Below, in pieces: positions 28,977-37,620 of a stretch of DNA of 64,000 nucleotides (position 1 is its first letter; each line of letters begins with the position of its first letter). The position numbers and the translations under genes are program-made. The stretch is taken from positions 2,418,001 to 2,482,000 of the forward strand of contig OZ123195.1 of assembly GCA_964204605.1 (NCBI GenBank). Direction: 5' to 3'. This DNA is from UBA961 sp014191195. GTDB taxonomy: Bacteria > Bacteroidota > Ignavibacteria > Kapaibacteriales > UBA961. The notes beneath the pieces were generated by a model, which worked only from the letters and a program-made list of their open reading frames with translations, ran no database searches and was not told the DNA's origin.

Positions 28977-29006
28977 AATACATGTATTTGATAATACATG
29001 TGCATT
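28977..29006. promoter_or_regulatory. Tandem palindromes, candidate operator in a divergent intergenic region
   Basis: AATACATGTATT (28977-28988) is a perfect 12-base palindrome. A near copy, AATACATGTGCATT, starts at 28993, one and a half helical turns after the first centre-to-centre. Together they also form a 9-base inverted repeat around TGAT. The pair lies between the ABC exporter gene (start 28925) and the DUF4286 gene (start 29061), where a regulator of either could bind. Confidence 0.45.
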
Positions 29007-29060
29007 ATTCGTATGCTAATTTCTCATTTTTGCTATTAACATATTATACAGGACAAAAAA

Positions 29061-29402
29061 ATGATTGCATTTTATGAAGTTTCTATAGAAGTTATCAAAG
29101 AACATTCACATGCATGGGCGGACTGGATGATTTCTATTCATATCCCTGAAGTTATGAAATGTGGTGTATTTATTAATGCCAAACTTAGTAAAGTTACAGA
29201 CCCAGTATCTGAAAGTTATGATACATTCCATATTCAGTATTCAGCTAACTCATTGCAAGACATACAATTATATAGATCAGAATATTCGCCTGCATTACAA
29301 GCTTCTCATAATCGGATATTTGGAGAACACACAAATGGTATGAGAAAAGTGCTGCAATTAGAAAAAGAATTTTTGCTAAGAATGCTTGTTTTTTATTTCT
29401 AA
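29061..29402 (+). CDS. DUF4286 family small protein
   Basis: The 113-residue protein has the pattern of DUF4286: an N-terminal strand (MIAFYEVSIEVI), then WADWMISIHIPEVMKCGVF, YDTFHIQYSANSLQDIQLY and a C-terminal helical region with FGEHTNGMRKVLQLE. These features suggest a ferredoxin-like alpha/beta fold. The function is unknown; the family is widespread in Bacteroidota. The last ten residues (LRMLVFYF) are unusual and hydrophobic and may reflect drift at the 3' end. It is divergent from the ABC exporter and 54 bases before an MBL-fold gene. Confidence 0.7.
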   Translation: MIAFYEVSIEVIKEHSHAWADWMISIHIPEVMKCGVFINAKLSKVTDPVSESYDTFHIQYSANSLQDIQLYRSEYSPALQASHNRIFGEHTNGMRKVLQLEKEFLLRMLVFYF

Positions 29403-29456
29403 TGAACATAATCACTTTTTTCAATTCATAAATCAAAACATATTTTATACATCATT

Positions 29457-30122
29457 ATGCAACAATCAGTTTTTTCTGTACCAGAAGCTCCGCATTTAAA
29501 AATTATTGGATTTGAGGCCGGCCCTGTTGCAACGAATGGCTATATAATAGCAGATATTCAGAGTCATGAAGCAATTATTATTGATGCGCCATATAACAGT
29601 GCAGATATTTTCGAAGCAATTCTACAGCATTATTCATTATATGCTTCTGCATTATGGCTAACGCATTCCCATTGGGATCACACAGCAGATGCTTCTATTT
29701 TGCAAAATAAAGGACTGGAAGTCTTTTGTCATAACGATGATATCTATAGATTGATCGATCCGATGGAGCATACATTATGGCCTTTACCATTTACTATTTA
29801 TCCTGTTTCTCCGGTAGAAAAATTAATAGAAAACGAAATACTTCATTGTGGAGAATGGGGATTTAAGGTGATTCATACTCCAGGCCATACAGAAGGAAGT
29901 GTCTGTTTTATCAGCGAGAAATATAATTGTGCAATAGTAGGTGATACATTATTTGCTGATAGTATTGGAAGAACTGATTTACCTGGAGGCAATACCAATC
30001 AATTAATTCATTCAATTAAAAGTAAATTATTAGTCTTATCACCAGAAACTGTGATATTCCCAGGCCATGGAGAAATCTCTACTATTGGCCATGAACAACG
30101 ATATAATCAATGTATACAATGA
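29457..30122 (+). CDS. MBL-fold hydrolase (glyoxalase II-like)
   Basis: The 221-residue metallo-beta-lactamase fold protein has the metal motif THSHWDHTAD, a further ligand in HTPGHTEGSVCF, the bridging Asp in GDTLFADSIGRTDLPGG, and the last His in FPGHGE. This matches small stand-alone glyoxalase II-like hydrolases that cleave thioesters such as S-lactoylglutathione or similar thiol esters. It lacks the C-terminal substrate-binding domain of classical GloB, so the substrate is open. Confidence 0.88.
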   Translation: MQQSVFSVPEAPHLKIIGFEAGPVATNGYIIADIQSHEAIIIDAPYNSADIFEAILQHYSLYASALWLTHSHWDHTADASILQNKGLEVFCHNDDIYRLIDPMEHTLWPLPFTIYPVSPVEKLIENEILHCGEWGFKVIHTPGHTEGSVCFISEKYNCAIVGDTLFADSIGRTDLPGGNTNQLIHSIKSKLLVLSPETVIFPGHGEISTIGHEQRYNQCIQ

Positions 30123-30178
30123 TATTCAGGATCATTTCTGATATTCAAAGTTTTATTTTTCATTAAAATGTATTTTCC

Positions 30179-30694
30179 ATGAACAACAATTCACTTTTCA
30201 TTAATAGAGTACTCACCATCATTTGTATAATTTGCATACCGATGTTCATTGGTTGCTATTCATTTACAGGTGGTTCAGTTCCTGATCATTTAAAAACTAT
30301 CAGTATTGCGCCTTCAAATGATAATAGCGGATTTGGCAATCCAAGATTTCGAGACATCCTAAATCGAAGATTGATTGACAAATTTAGAAATGACAATACA
30401 CTTGTATTGGTTGAAACAAATGGTGATGCACAACTTCAATCAACAATTTCATCTATAAATGATGCAATTGTATCGGTTAGCCCCGGTGAGATTGAAAGAG
30501 AACGAAAGTTAACGGTGACAGTAGATGCTGAATACACAGATGTGGTCAAGCATAAAACCGTTTGGAAACGTAGTTTTTCCAATTTTCAAGTGTACATTAT
30601 AAGCCAAGGACAGCAAGCCCGGGAAGAAGCAGTGATTGTTGCAATTCAACAATTAGGTGAAGATATTCTGCTTGCAGTTGTTTCCGGTTGGTAA
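30179..30694 (+). CDS. lptE: LptE-like lipoprotein for LPS export
   Basis: The 171-residue lipoprotein has a signal peptide ending in IGCYSFTG (lipid-modified Cys near residue 27), followed by the LptE-type SIPDHLKTIS-like segment (SVPDHLKTISIAP), NRRLIDKFRNDNTL, and AVVSGW at the C-terminus. In this family the protein plugs the LptD barrel and helps place LPS in the outer leaflet. The YSFTGGSVP motif is common in Bacteroidota and Chlorobi LptE proteins. It is followed within 49 bases by a polysaccharide glycosyltransferase, fitting an envelope setting. Confidence 0.75.
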   Translation: MNNNSLFINRVLTIICIICIPMFIGCYSFTGGSVPDHLKTISIAPSNDNSGFGNPRFRDILNRRLIDKFRNDNTLVLVETNGDAQLQSTISSINDAIVSVSPGEIERERKLTVTVDAEYTDVVKHKTVWKRSFSNFQVYIISQGQQAREEAVIVAIQQLGEDILLAVVSGW

Positions 30695-30742
30695 TATTGA
30701 CATTTTTCTACTATTTTCATAGCTGGAGCTCTAGCTAATCTT

Positions 30743-32194
30743 ATGGAAGTTACTTTACTTATTATTTATTTCTTTTCGCTCAGTATCTTATTTGCATTTG
30801 GATTACATGGTTTAGTGATGATTTATTTCTATCATAAAACCAGAGCATACAATCCTCCTGTATTATTAGCTCAAACCGAATGGCCCCAAGTAACTATTCA
30901 ATTGCCTGTATTTAATGAAGTATATGTAGTTGAACGCTTAGTAAAAGCGGTATGCGAGTTGGAATATCCAATTGATAAATTAGAAATTCAATTATTAGAT
31001 GATTCTACAGATGAAACTGTTGAAGTTTCTCGCAGAATTGTTTCAGAATTTACTTCTAAAGGGTTTGATATAAAGCATATTCACCGTATAGACCGTTCTG
31101 GCTTTAAAGCTGGGGCCCTTAAAAGTGGATTAGAAACTGCAAAAGGGGAATATATTGGAATTTTTGATGCAGATTTTGTTCCTAATACTGATTTTCTTCA
31201 AAAGACAATTCCTCATTTCCAAAATGCAAAAATCGGCATGGTTCAAACACGATGGGAACATCTAAATGAAGATTATTCCTATTTAACCAGAGCCCAAGCA
31301 TTGGCTTTAGATGGCCACTTTGTGATTGAACAGCAAGTTAGAAATAAAGCTGGTTTCTTTATTAACTTTAATGGAACAGCTGGTATTTGGCGTAAATCAT
31401 GTATAGAAGATGCTGGTAATTGGCATGCAGATACTTTAGCAGAAGATTTAGATTTAAGTTATCGTGCCCAATTACGTGGCTGGAAATTTATGTTCTTAAA
31501 CGATGTAACGTCACCAGCAGAATTACCAGCTGATATTAATGGCTTAAAAACTCAGCAATTCCGTTGGACAAAAGGTGCGGTTGAAACTGCGATTAAAATA
31601 TTACCTATGGTATGGAAATCTGAACTTCCATTAAAAATAAAAGCAGAATGTACTGTTCATTTAACAAGTAATATTGTATTCCCTTTTATCCTTCTTACTG
31701 CATTATTAAATGTACCTTTAGTTGTGATTAAAAATACTGTAGAAGGGTATGATAGTATTTTTACTTTAATGGGAATATTTGTTCTTGCTTCCGTAAGTAC
31801 GTTTATGTTTTATATGTATGCACAAAGAGCAATTCATCTTGATTGGCGCCGTAGACTTATGCTTTTCCCTGTTTTTATGGCTGGAAGTATGGGTTTTGCT
31901 GTTAATAATACTAAAGCAGTTTTCGAGGCACTTATTGGTAAAAAATCAGCTTTTATGCGTACTCCTAAATATAAAATAGTAAATGGTAAAGATGATTGGA
32001 AGAAGAAAAAATATGTTCAAAAGCAACTTGGTGGTGCTATCATTGCTGAATTATTCTTTACACTCTATTTTATAGTAGGTATATCTATTTCTTTGTTTTA
32101 TTTAGAAATTGCTGCGATACCATTCCAATTGCTGTTTTTAGCTGGTTTTGGTACAGTAGGTACTTTGAGTTTAAGACATGCTTTATCAAGATAG
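30743..32194 (+). CDS. Processive membrane glycosyltransferase, GT2 (cellulose/mannan synthase-like)
   Basis: The 483-residue protein has an N-terminal membrane helix, a GT2 domain and at least four C-terminal helices. Catalytic motifs are LLDDSTDET (first Asp), GIFDADFVP (DxD), LAEDLDLSYRAQLRGW (TED-like) and QQFRWTKGA (Q/QxxRW), the set for processive beta-glycan synthases. It lacks a PilZ domain, so it is more like plant CSLA/CSLC glucomannan-type synthases than BcsA. It probably makes and exports a polysaccharide. A terminator follows. The nearby UDP-glucuronate decarboxylase could supply UDP-xylose. Confidence 0.87.
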   Translation: MEVTLLIIYFFSLSILFAFGLHGLVMIYFYHKTRAYNPPVLLAQTEWPQVTIQLPVFNEVYVVERLVKAVCELEYPIDKLEIQLLDDSTDETVEVSRRIVSEFTSKGFDIKHIHRIDRSGFKAGALKSGLETAKGEYIGIFDADFVPNTDFLQKTIPHFQNAKIGMVQTRWEHLNEDYSYLTRAQALALDGHFVIEQQVRNKAGFFINFNGTAGIWRKSCIEDAGNWHADTLAEDLDLSYRAQLRGWKFMFLNDVTSPAELPADINGLKTQQFRWTKGAVETAIKILPMVWKSELPLKIKAECTVHLTSNIVFPFILLTALLNVPLVVIKNTVEGYDSIFTLMGIFVLASVSTFMFYMYAQRAIHLDWRRRLMLFPVFMAGSMGFAVNNTKAVFEALIGKKSAFMRTPKYKIVNGKDDWKKKKYVQKQLGGAIIAELFFTLYFIVGISISLFYLEIAAIPFQLLFLAGFGTVGTLSLRHALSR

Positions 32195-32224
32195 ATATTC
32201 TACCGATAAAATTCTGTAGTTTTG

Positions 32225-32251
32225 AAGGCGCTTTTTATAGCGCCTTTTTTA
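32225..32251 (+). terminator. Rho-independent terminator after the GT2 gene
   Basis: AAGGCGCT (32225-32232) pairs perfectly with AGCGCCTT (32239-32246) around a six-base loop and is followed by Ts. Confidence 0.9.
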
Positions 32252-32282
32252 TGTCCAATACCAAATAATACTGTACATTATT

Positions 32283-33269
32283 ATGAAATTAGTAAGCTTT
32301 CAACCTGCAAAAAACATTACAAGACTTGGGATATGTGTTAATGATACAATTTATGATCTTGCTATTGCTAGATCTTTAAGTACTCTAAGTTTTACATTGC
32401 CATATCTTCCTGATGCTATCTTACCTTTTTTAGAGCTAGGAAATGCAGCTATGAATGATGCTAGCATTCTTCATCAAGATATTATAACAGATTCTTCACA
32501 ATATAATACAGCTGCCTATGCATTAAATCAAGTGCATCTATTGTCTCCAATTCCTAGGCCTACTTCTATGCGAGATGGGTATGCATTTAGACAACATGTA
32601 GAAGCTGCCCGAAGAAATCGTGGATTAGACATGATTCCCGAGTTTGATGAGATCCCAATTTTCTATTTTACCAATCATCAAGCAGTTTTTGGCCCAGGTC
32701 CAATTTCTGTTCGCCCGATGCATCTTGAACAATTAGATTTTGAATTAGAAGTAGCAATCGTTATTGGAAAACAAGGATCTGATATATCTGCCAAAGATGC
32801 AGATTCTTATATAGCAGGATATATGATAATGAATGATTGGAGTGCAAGAGCAATGCAAATGCATGAAATGAAGCTAAATCTTGGCCCAGCAAAAGGAAAA
32901 GATTTTGCAACAACTCTTGGTCCATGGCTTATTACCAAAGATGAATTGGAATCTAAGAAAATCTCTACTCTCAATGGTGATTCCTATGATTTAGCAATGA
33001 CATGCAGTATAAATGGTATGCAAGTTTCTTCTGGGAATGTTAAAGACATGAGTTGGACATTTGCTCAGATTATTGAAAGAGCAAGTTATGGTGTTACTCT
33101 CTATCCAGGAGATGTAATCGGTTCTGGCACATGTGGAACAGGATGTTTTCTCGAATTAAATGGTAGTAAAGTCTTTAATCCACCAATGTGGGTCAAAGAA
33201 GGTGATACTATCAATTGTTCGATAGATGCACTGGGTTCATTGGTAAATACTATTGAAGTTCGGAGATAA
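32283..33269 (+). CDS. Fumarylacetoacetate hydrolase family protein
   Basis: The 328-residue FAH-superfamily protein has the metal-binding triad region: LDFELEVAIVIGKQG supplies two Glu ligands and MNDWSARAMQ an Asp. The residues GPGPISVRP and GSGTCGTG are typical of the bacterial fumarylacetoacetase-like branch. Members cleave C-C bonds or decarboxylate 2-oxo-acids at the end of tyrosine, homoprotocatechuate or 2-aminomuconate pathways. The substrate here is undecided. It begins 3-4 bases before an SDR gene in a run with a NifU-like gene. Confidence 0.83.
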   Translation: MKLVSFQPAKNITRLGICVNDTIYDLAIARSLSTLSFTLPYLPDAILPFLELGNAAMNDASILHQDIITDSSQYNTAAYALNQVHLLSPIPRPTSMRDGYAFRQHVEAARRNRGLDMIPEFDEIPIFYFTNHQAVFGPGPISVRPMHLEQLDFELEVAIVIGKQGSDISAKDADSYIAGYMIMNDWSARAMQMHEMKLNLGPAKGKDFATTLGPWLITKDELESKKISTLNGDSYDLAMTCSINGMQVSSGNVKDMSWTFAQIIERASYGVTLYPGDVIGSGTCGTGCFLELNGSKVFNPPMWVKEGDTINCSIDALGSLVNTIEVRR

Positions 33270-33272
33270 TTC

Positions 33273-34211
33273 ATGCCTAGAGTACTTATTACTGGTGGTG
33301 CCGGTTTTTTAGGATCACATCTTTGCGATAAATTTATCGGTAATGGCTACGATGTTATTTGTATGGATAATCTTATCACGGGTTCTCCCGATAATATTGC
33401 TCATCTTATGGGTAATGCAAGATTTAGATTTATTCATCATGATGTAACGGAATATATGTACGTAGATGGAGATTTAGACGCCATTCTTCATTTTGCTTCT
33501 CCAGCTTCTCCATTAGATTATTTACGCTATCCGATACAAACATTAAAAGTAGGATCTTTGGGTACTCATAAAGCTTTAGGATTAGCAAAAGCAAAGAAAG
33601 CTAGATTTCTTATAGCTAGTACCAGCGAAGTGTATGGAGATCCGCTTGTTCATCCACAACAAGAAGAATATTGGGGGAATGTAAATCCTGTAGGTTCAAG
33701 AGGAGTGTATGATGAGGCAAAACGCTTTAGTGAAGCTATCACTATGGCATATCATAGATATCATGGATTGGATACAAGAATTGTAAGGATATTCAATACC
33801 TATGGACCTAAAATGCGTATTGAAGATGGCCGCGCAATCCCTGCTTTTATGTCTCAAGCATTATTAGGCGAACCTATAACTGTATTTGGTGATGGTAGCC
33901 AAACTCGATCAATTTGCTATGTTGATGATTTAGTTGAAGGTATCTATCGTCTTTTACTCTCTGGTGAAAACAATCCAGTAAATATTGGCAATCCAGATGA
34001 GATATCTATGCTTGATTTAGCAAAGGAAATTATAGAGATTTCTGGTTCTTCATCAGAGATTATCTTTAAAAGTCTTCCTGAAGATGATCCTAAAGTTAGG
34101 CAACCGGATATAACAAAGGCGAAACATATACTTGGCTGGGAACCAAAAGTTCAAAGACGTGAAGGTTTATTAAAAACACTAGAATATTTTCGTATGGCTT
34201 TAAAGAAGTAA
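33273..34211 (+). CDS. UDP-glucuronate decarboxylase (UXS-type SDR)
   Basis: The 312-residue extended SDR has GGAGFLGSHLCD at residues 7-18, the DNL and ASPASP blocks (HFASPASPLDYLRYPI) typical of UDP-xylose synthase, the catalytic YDEAK, and VRIFNTYGPKM. It converts UDP-glucuronate to UDP-xylose in the cytosol for extracellular polysaccharide building. The start ATG at 33273 lies 3 bases after the FAH stop and the NifU-like gene starts 4 bases after its stop, so the three are cotranscribed. Its last 15 codons resemble the partial gene at 1-74. Confidence 0.88.
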   Translation: MPRVLITGGAGFLGSHLCDKFIGNGYDVICMDNLITGSPDNIAHLMGNARFRFIHHDVTEYMYVDGDLDAILHFASPASPLDYLRYPIQTLKVGSLGTHKALGLAKAKKARFLIASTSEVYGDPLVHPQQEEYWGNVNPVGSRGVYDEAKRFSEAITMAYHRYHGLDTRIVRIFNTYGPKMRIEDGRAIPAFMSQALLGEPITVFGDGSQTRSICYVDDLVEGIYRLLLSGENNPVNIGNPDEISMLDLAKEIIEISGSSSEIIFKSLPEDDPKVRQPDITKAKHILGWEPKVQRREGLLKTLEYFRMALKK

Positions 34212-34215
34212 AGAA

Positions 34216-34455
34216 ATGAATGATATCTTTGAGAGAACCGAACAAGTAATTGCAGAAGAAATTAGACCAGCTATTCAGCGTGATGGTGGTACCATTCAAC
34301 TTATTAAAATAGATGAACATGGTGTAGCTTGGGTAGAATTAAAAGGTGCTTGCGCAAAATGTAGTGCTTCTTCTCTTACTATGAGAGCTGGAGTAGAAAG
34401 AATTCTAAGAAAAAGAATATCTGCTATTTCGGCAGCAAAAATGATCAATACATAA
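34216..34455 (+). CDS. NifU-like C-terminal domain iron-sulfur scaffold protein
   Basis: The 79-residue protein is a stand-alone NifU C-terminal (Nfu) domain with the cluster-binding CAKC motif in GACAKCSASSLTMRAGVERILRKR. It begins with the usual EQVIAEEIRPAIQRDGGTIQLI. Such proteins carry [4Fe-4S] clusters to target enzymes. It overlaps nothing but is only 1 base from the end of the convergent TPR gene. Its place after an FAH and UXS gene looks incidental to function. Confidence 0.9.
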   Translation: MNDIFERTEQVIAEEIRPAIQRDGGTIQLIKIDEHGVAWVELKGACAKCSASSLTMRAGVERILRKRISAISAAKMINT

Positions 34456-34456
34456 A

Positions 34457-35491
34457 CTATTTTTCAATAATAGTTCCAGATCTAAAAAATGCACTCCACT
34501 TTTTTATCAAATCTTTTGATAAAGTAGCTTTTTTTACGGCTCTAAAATTGGAATATAAAGCTGTTTTACCCTGAATGATATACCATAATTGCGATTCAGG
34601 TTGTTGGTGATCTACAGTACTTGGAGCTTGTAATGAAAGAATAAGCCAAGGAAATTCTGATTTTTTATCCTCTTTAATATATTTCAATGTCGCTTTTGGT
34701 GCCCTCTGCTTAAAGTCTTGATAAATCATCTGAGAAAATTCTTTAAAGTTCGCATTTCTTATATCCCTTAAAGTCATCATAGCCCCATATTCTGTCCAAA
34801 GTTCCGGCTGCTCATTGTCGTGAAAAAACTCCATAAGACTAAATGTAGAATCTTCAGATATATTTTGAACTCTCCAGTGTTCATCTACTGGCCACGGTAA
34901 TGAGAATGCTTCTCCCTTTAATGTATCTCCGCCACAAATTTTATCAAAAAGCCCATTTCCTTCTTTGTCTCCTGCGCCTTTTGTAATTGATAAGTCGCTA
35001 CAAGCAGATTGTTTATCACCTAAATAAGCATAAATCTGTCCCCTTAAATTTCGTAATGATGCATTATTTGGCTCTATCATTAATGCTTTGTTTAATATTG
35101 GTAAAGCTTGTTTGTGTTTATTACCATATAATAAACTTACTGTATAACTATAATATGCATCCATCAATAAAGAATCATATGTAATAGTTAAAAGGAAGTC
35201 TTGCTCTGCTAAATCTGGTTTACCTATTTTTAAATGACATGTTCCCCGATTAAAATATGCCCTTGCCAATGTGCTGTCTAAATTAATTGCTTTAGTATAT
35301 AATTCTATAGCCTTAGGACAATCATTTGCATCATGTCTTTTCATCCCAAGCTTGAATATTTCTACTGCATCTTGAGCACAAAATAAATCTATCGTACTGC
35401 TAAAAAGCAATAATAAAATGAATCTTGTAATTATATATAATCTATAAGGATACATAAGAATTTTGAGATAAGTGTATAATGCTGAAGTCAA
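34457..35491 (-). CDS. Exported TPR-repeat protein
   Basis: The frame is open from 35491, but the methionine at 35455 (MYPYRLYIITRF) makes a better signal peptide: a short basic start and a hydrophobic stretch ILLLLFSSTIDLF ending at CAQ. Five or so TPR hairpins follow (for example AIELYTKAINLDSTLARAYFNRG and ALPILNKALMIEPNNASLRNLRG). The C-terminal 150 residues form a separate mixed alpha/beta part with no recognised family. It likely acts in the periplasm as a scaffold. The function is unknown. Confidence 0.7.
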   Translation of the reverse strand: MTSALYTYLKILMYPYRLYIITRFILLLLFSSTIDLFCAQDAVEIFKLGMKRHDANDCPKAIELYTKAINLDSTLARAYFNRGTCHLKIGKPDLAEQDFLLTITYDSLLMDAYYSYTVSLLYGNKHKQALPILNKALMIEPNNASLRNLRGQIYAYLGDKQSACSDLSITKGAGDKEGNGLFDKICGGDTLKGEAFSLPWPVDEHWRVQNISEDSTFSLMEFFHDNEQPELWTEYGAMMTLRDIRNANFKEFSQMIYQDFKQRAPKATLKYIKEDKKSEFPWLILSLQAPSTVDHQQPESQLWYIIQGKTALYSNFRAVKKATLSKDLIKKWSAFFRSGTIIEK

Positions 35492-35530
35492 TATAACGTG
35501 TTTTAATCATCGAAAATATGTCTTGTTCTG

Positions 35531-35538
35531 TATATTTG
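35531..35538 (+). promoter_or_regulatory. Candidate -7 promoter element for pdxB
   Basis: TATATTTG matches TAnnTTTG and lies 21 bases before the pdxB ATG, so transcription would start close to the gene. A -33 TTTG at the right spacing is not visible. Confidence 0.4.
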
Positions 35539-35558
35539 CTAAAAAATGATAATCCTCT

Positions 35559-36602
35559 ATGATTTTATGCGATAAAAATATCATCCTACCTTCATCTTTA
35601 CCTTCTGGTTTTAATGATATTACTTTTATTGATGGTAGAACATTAACAAATCAAGATCTTATTGATTCAAAGTGCACTGCTTTATTTGTTCGTTCCGTTA
35701 CAACAATAAATGAATCTTTATTGAAATCTTCGAATATATGTTTTGTTGGAACTGCTACTGCAGGAATTGATCATATTGATAGGAAATATCTGAATGATCG
35801 TTCGATTGCTTTTGCATCAGCCCCTGGATCTAATGCTGTAGCAGTTGCTGAATATGTATATTTTGCATTATTATCATATTCGAATACTTATAATATATCA
35901 TTGAGAGGTAAAGTGCTTGGTATATTTGGATTAGGACAAGTAGGTAAGCGAGTGGCTAAGATTGCTGAAACATTGGGAATGAAAATTATAGCATCAGATC
36001 CATTCCTTGAGGAATCAGGAATTATGTATCAGAATATACAATGGCGGAAAAAAAGGGAAATTTTACAGGAAGCCGATATTATTAGTATTCATACTCCATT
36101 AACATATCATGGTGCATATCCAACAGCATATATGTTTTCTAGAGATGAATGCGAAATAATGTCTGCATCACTTCTTATTCAAACAAGCAGGGGTGGCATA
36201 ATTGAGGAGTCAGCATTACTGAAAAAATTACAGACATCTCATCTTTTACTTGCGATTGATGTATGGGAAGAAGAGCCATTATGGAATGCCCATATTGTAC
36301 ATCATACATCTACATGTATGGCTACACCACATATTGCTGGATATACAAAAACCGCTAGAGAAAGGGGAGGTGAAATGATTGTAGAAGCATATGCAAGGTT
36401 TAAAGGACTTCGTATATCAGAACACATAAACAAGCAAAATTATATAGATGATAAAGATGTGTACAAAACTCTACAGCTTCATCGATTTGCAGAAAATAAA
36501 AGGACAGTTCTTAAACATCACGATGTTGATTCTATGTACTTTGATGAATGTAGACAACATTGCTTGCAAGACATAGAGACAATGAAAGATCCACTATTAT
36601 GA
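35559..36602 (+). CDS. pdxB: Erythronate-4-phosphate dehydrogenase
   Basis: The 347-residue D-2-hydroxyacid dehydrogenase catalyses the second step of the DXP-dependent pyridoxal-phosphate route. PdxB-specific marks are the N-terminal VRSVT motif and GTATAGIDHID. The NAD fold is GIFGLGQVGKRVAK, and the catalytic residues lie in QTSRGG (Arg), WEEEP (Glu) and ATPHIAGYT (His). The C-terminal region is a little divergent compared with the E. coli enzyme. Its 3' end overlaps the end of the convergent ACMSD gene by 6 bases. Confidence 0.88.
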   Translation: MILCDKNIILPSSLPSGFNDITFIDGRTLTNQDLIDSKCTALFVRSVTTINESLLKSSNICFVGTATAGIDHIDRKYLNDRSIAFASAPGSNAVAVAEYVYFALLSYSNTYNISLRGKVLGIFGLGQVGKRVAKIAETLGMKIIASDPFLEESGIMYQNIQWRKKREILQEADIISIHTPLTYHGAYPTAYMFSRDECEIMSASLLIQTSRGGIIEESALLKKLQTSHLLLAIDVWEEEPLWNAHIVHHTSTCMATPHIAGYTKTARERGGEMIVEAYARFKGLRISEHINKQNYIDDKDVYKTLQLHRFAENKRTVLKHHDVDSMYFDECRQHCLQDIETMKDPLL

Positions 36603-37604
36603 TGTAGCAGGAAGGGCAATACCTAAAAATTCCATTGCGGATTGAGAAAATATCTGATTTTTTATGTGTTGAGGTATTGACATTTTTTCTAAAAATTCAC
36701 CATGGTTTAAATCTCCTAAAGGGAAAGGATAATCTGTTCCATAGCAAATTTTATCAGCACCAAAAATTGACAGTAAATATCTGAATGCATCATCATCATG
36801 AGTAATACCGTCAATCCAAAATTTACCAATATAAGATTTGGGATCTTTGATATGATTGATATTACATAAGTCTTGTCTGGCATGCCATCCATGAGATATT
36901 CTTCCAAAAGTAAATGGGAAGGATCCTCCAGCATGACTAAACAACACTCTTAATTTTGGAAATTTATCAAAGATGCCACCAAAAATCATTGAAGTAACAG
37001 CAAGAGTTGTTTCTGCAGGCATACCCACAAGCCATTCCTGAAAATATGATTTCATTCTTTCGGCACCAGCCATATCCCAAGGATGAATCATGAGGCAAAC
37101 GCCAAGTTTTTCGGCAGCTTCATAAAAAGGGAATAAAGATTCATGATCTAGATTTTTACCAAGTATATTAGATCCTATTTGTAAACCAGGCATATTCAAT
37201 TCAAGTTTACAGCGTTCCATTTCTTTAATTGCAAGAGAGATGTCTTGCATGGGAACTGTACCTAAACCAATAAAACGAGGATATTGATTGCACACAGAAG
37301 CCAAGTGATCATTCAAAAACATCGACCAATCGAGTCCATGTTCTGGTTTTGCCCAATAATTAAATAAAACTGGAACGGTACATAATGTCATATAATCAAC
37401 ATGATGCATATCCATATCTTGTAAAATAGATACAGGATTCCAACAATTTTCTTGTATTTCTCTAAAAAACACACCATCATCTCTCATCATCTTTGCAGAT
37501 CCAGGTTTGTGATGATCGAGAGTAATAAAACCACCATAACCATATTTATCTTTCAAAGACGGCCAATTCTGTGGCAATATATGTGCATGAATATCTAGTT
37601 TCAT
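36597..37604 (-). CDS. 2-amino-3-carboxymuconate-6-semialdehyde decarboxylase (ACMSD)
   Basis: This 335-residue amidohydrolase-fold zinc enzyme is close to vertebrate and bacterial ACMSD along its length. Shared marks are MKLDIHAHILPQNWP, YGYGGFITLDHH, FREIQENCWNP, STVP-like CTVPVLFNYWAKP, LMIHPWDM, AETTLAVTSMIFGG, FSHAGGSFPFTFGRISHG and GTDYPFPLGD. It decarboxylates the ring-cleavage product of 3-hydroxyanthranilate in the kynurenine route of tryptophan breakdown. The oxygenase and kynurenine genes are not in this window. It is the last gene of a seven-gene minus-strand run, 16 bases after the dipeptide ATPase. Confidence 0.9.
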   Translation of the reverse strand: MKLDIHAHILPQNWPSLKDKYGYGGFITLDHHKPGSAKMMRDDGVFFREIQENCWNPVSILQDMDMHHVDYMTLCTVPVLFNYWAKPEHGLDWSMFLNDHLASVCNQYPRFIGLGTVPMQDISLAIKEMERCKLELNMPGLQIGSNILGKNLDHESLFPFYEAAEKLGVCLMIHPWDMAGAERMKSYFQEWLVGMPAETTLAVTSMIFGGIFDKFPKLRVLFSHAGGSFPFTFGRISHGWHARQDLCNINHIKDPKSYIGKFWIDGITHDDDAFRYLLSIFGADKICYGTDYPFPLGDLNHGEFLEKMSIPQHIKNQIFSQSAMEFLGIALPATS

Positions 37605-37620
37605 GTATGATTATACCTAT

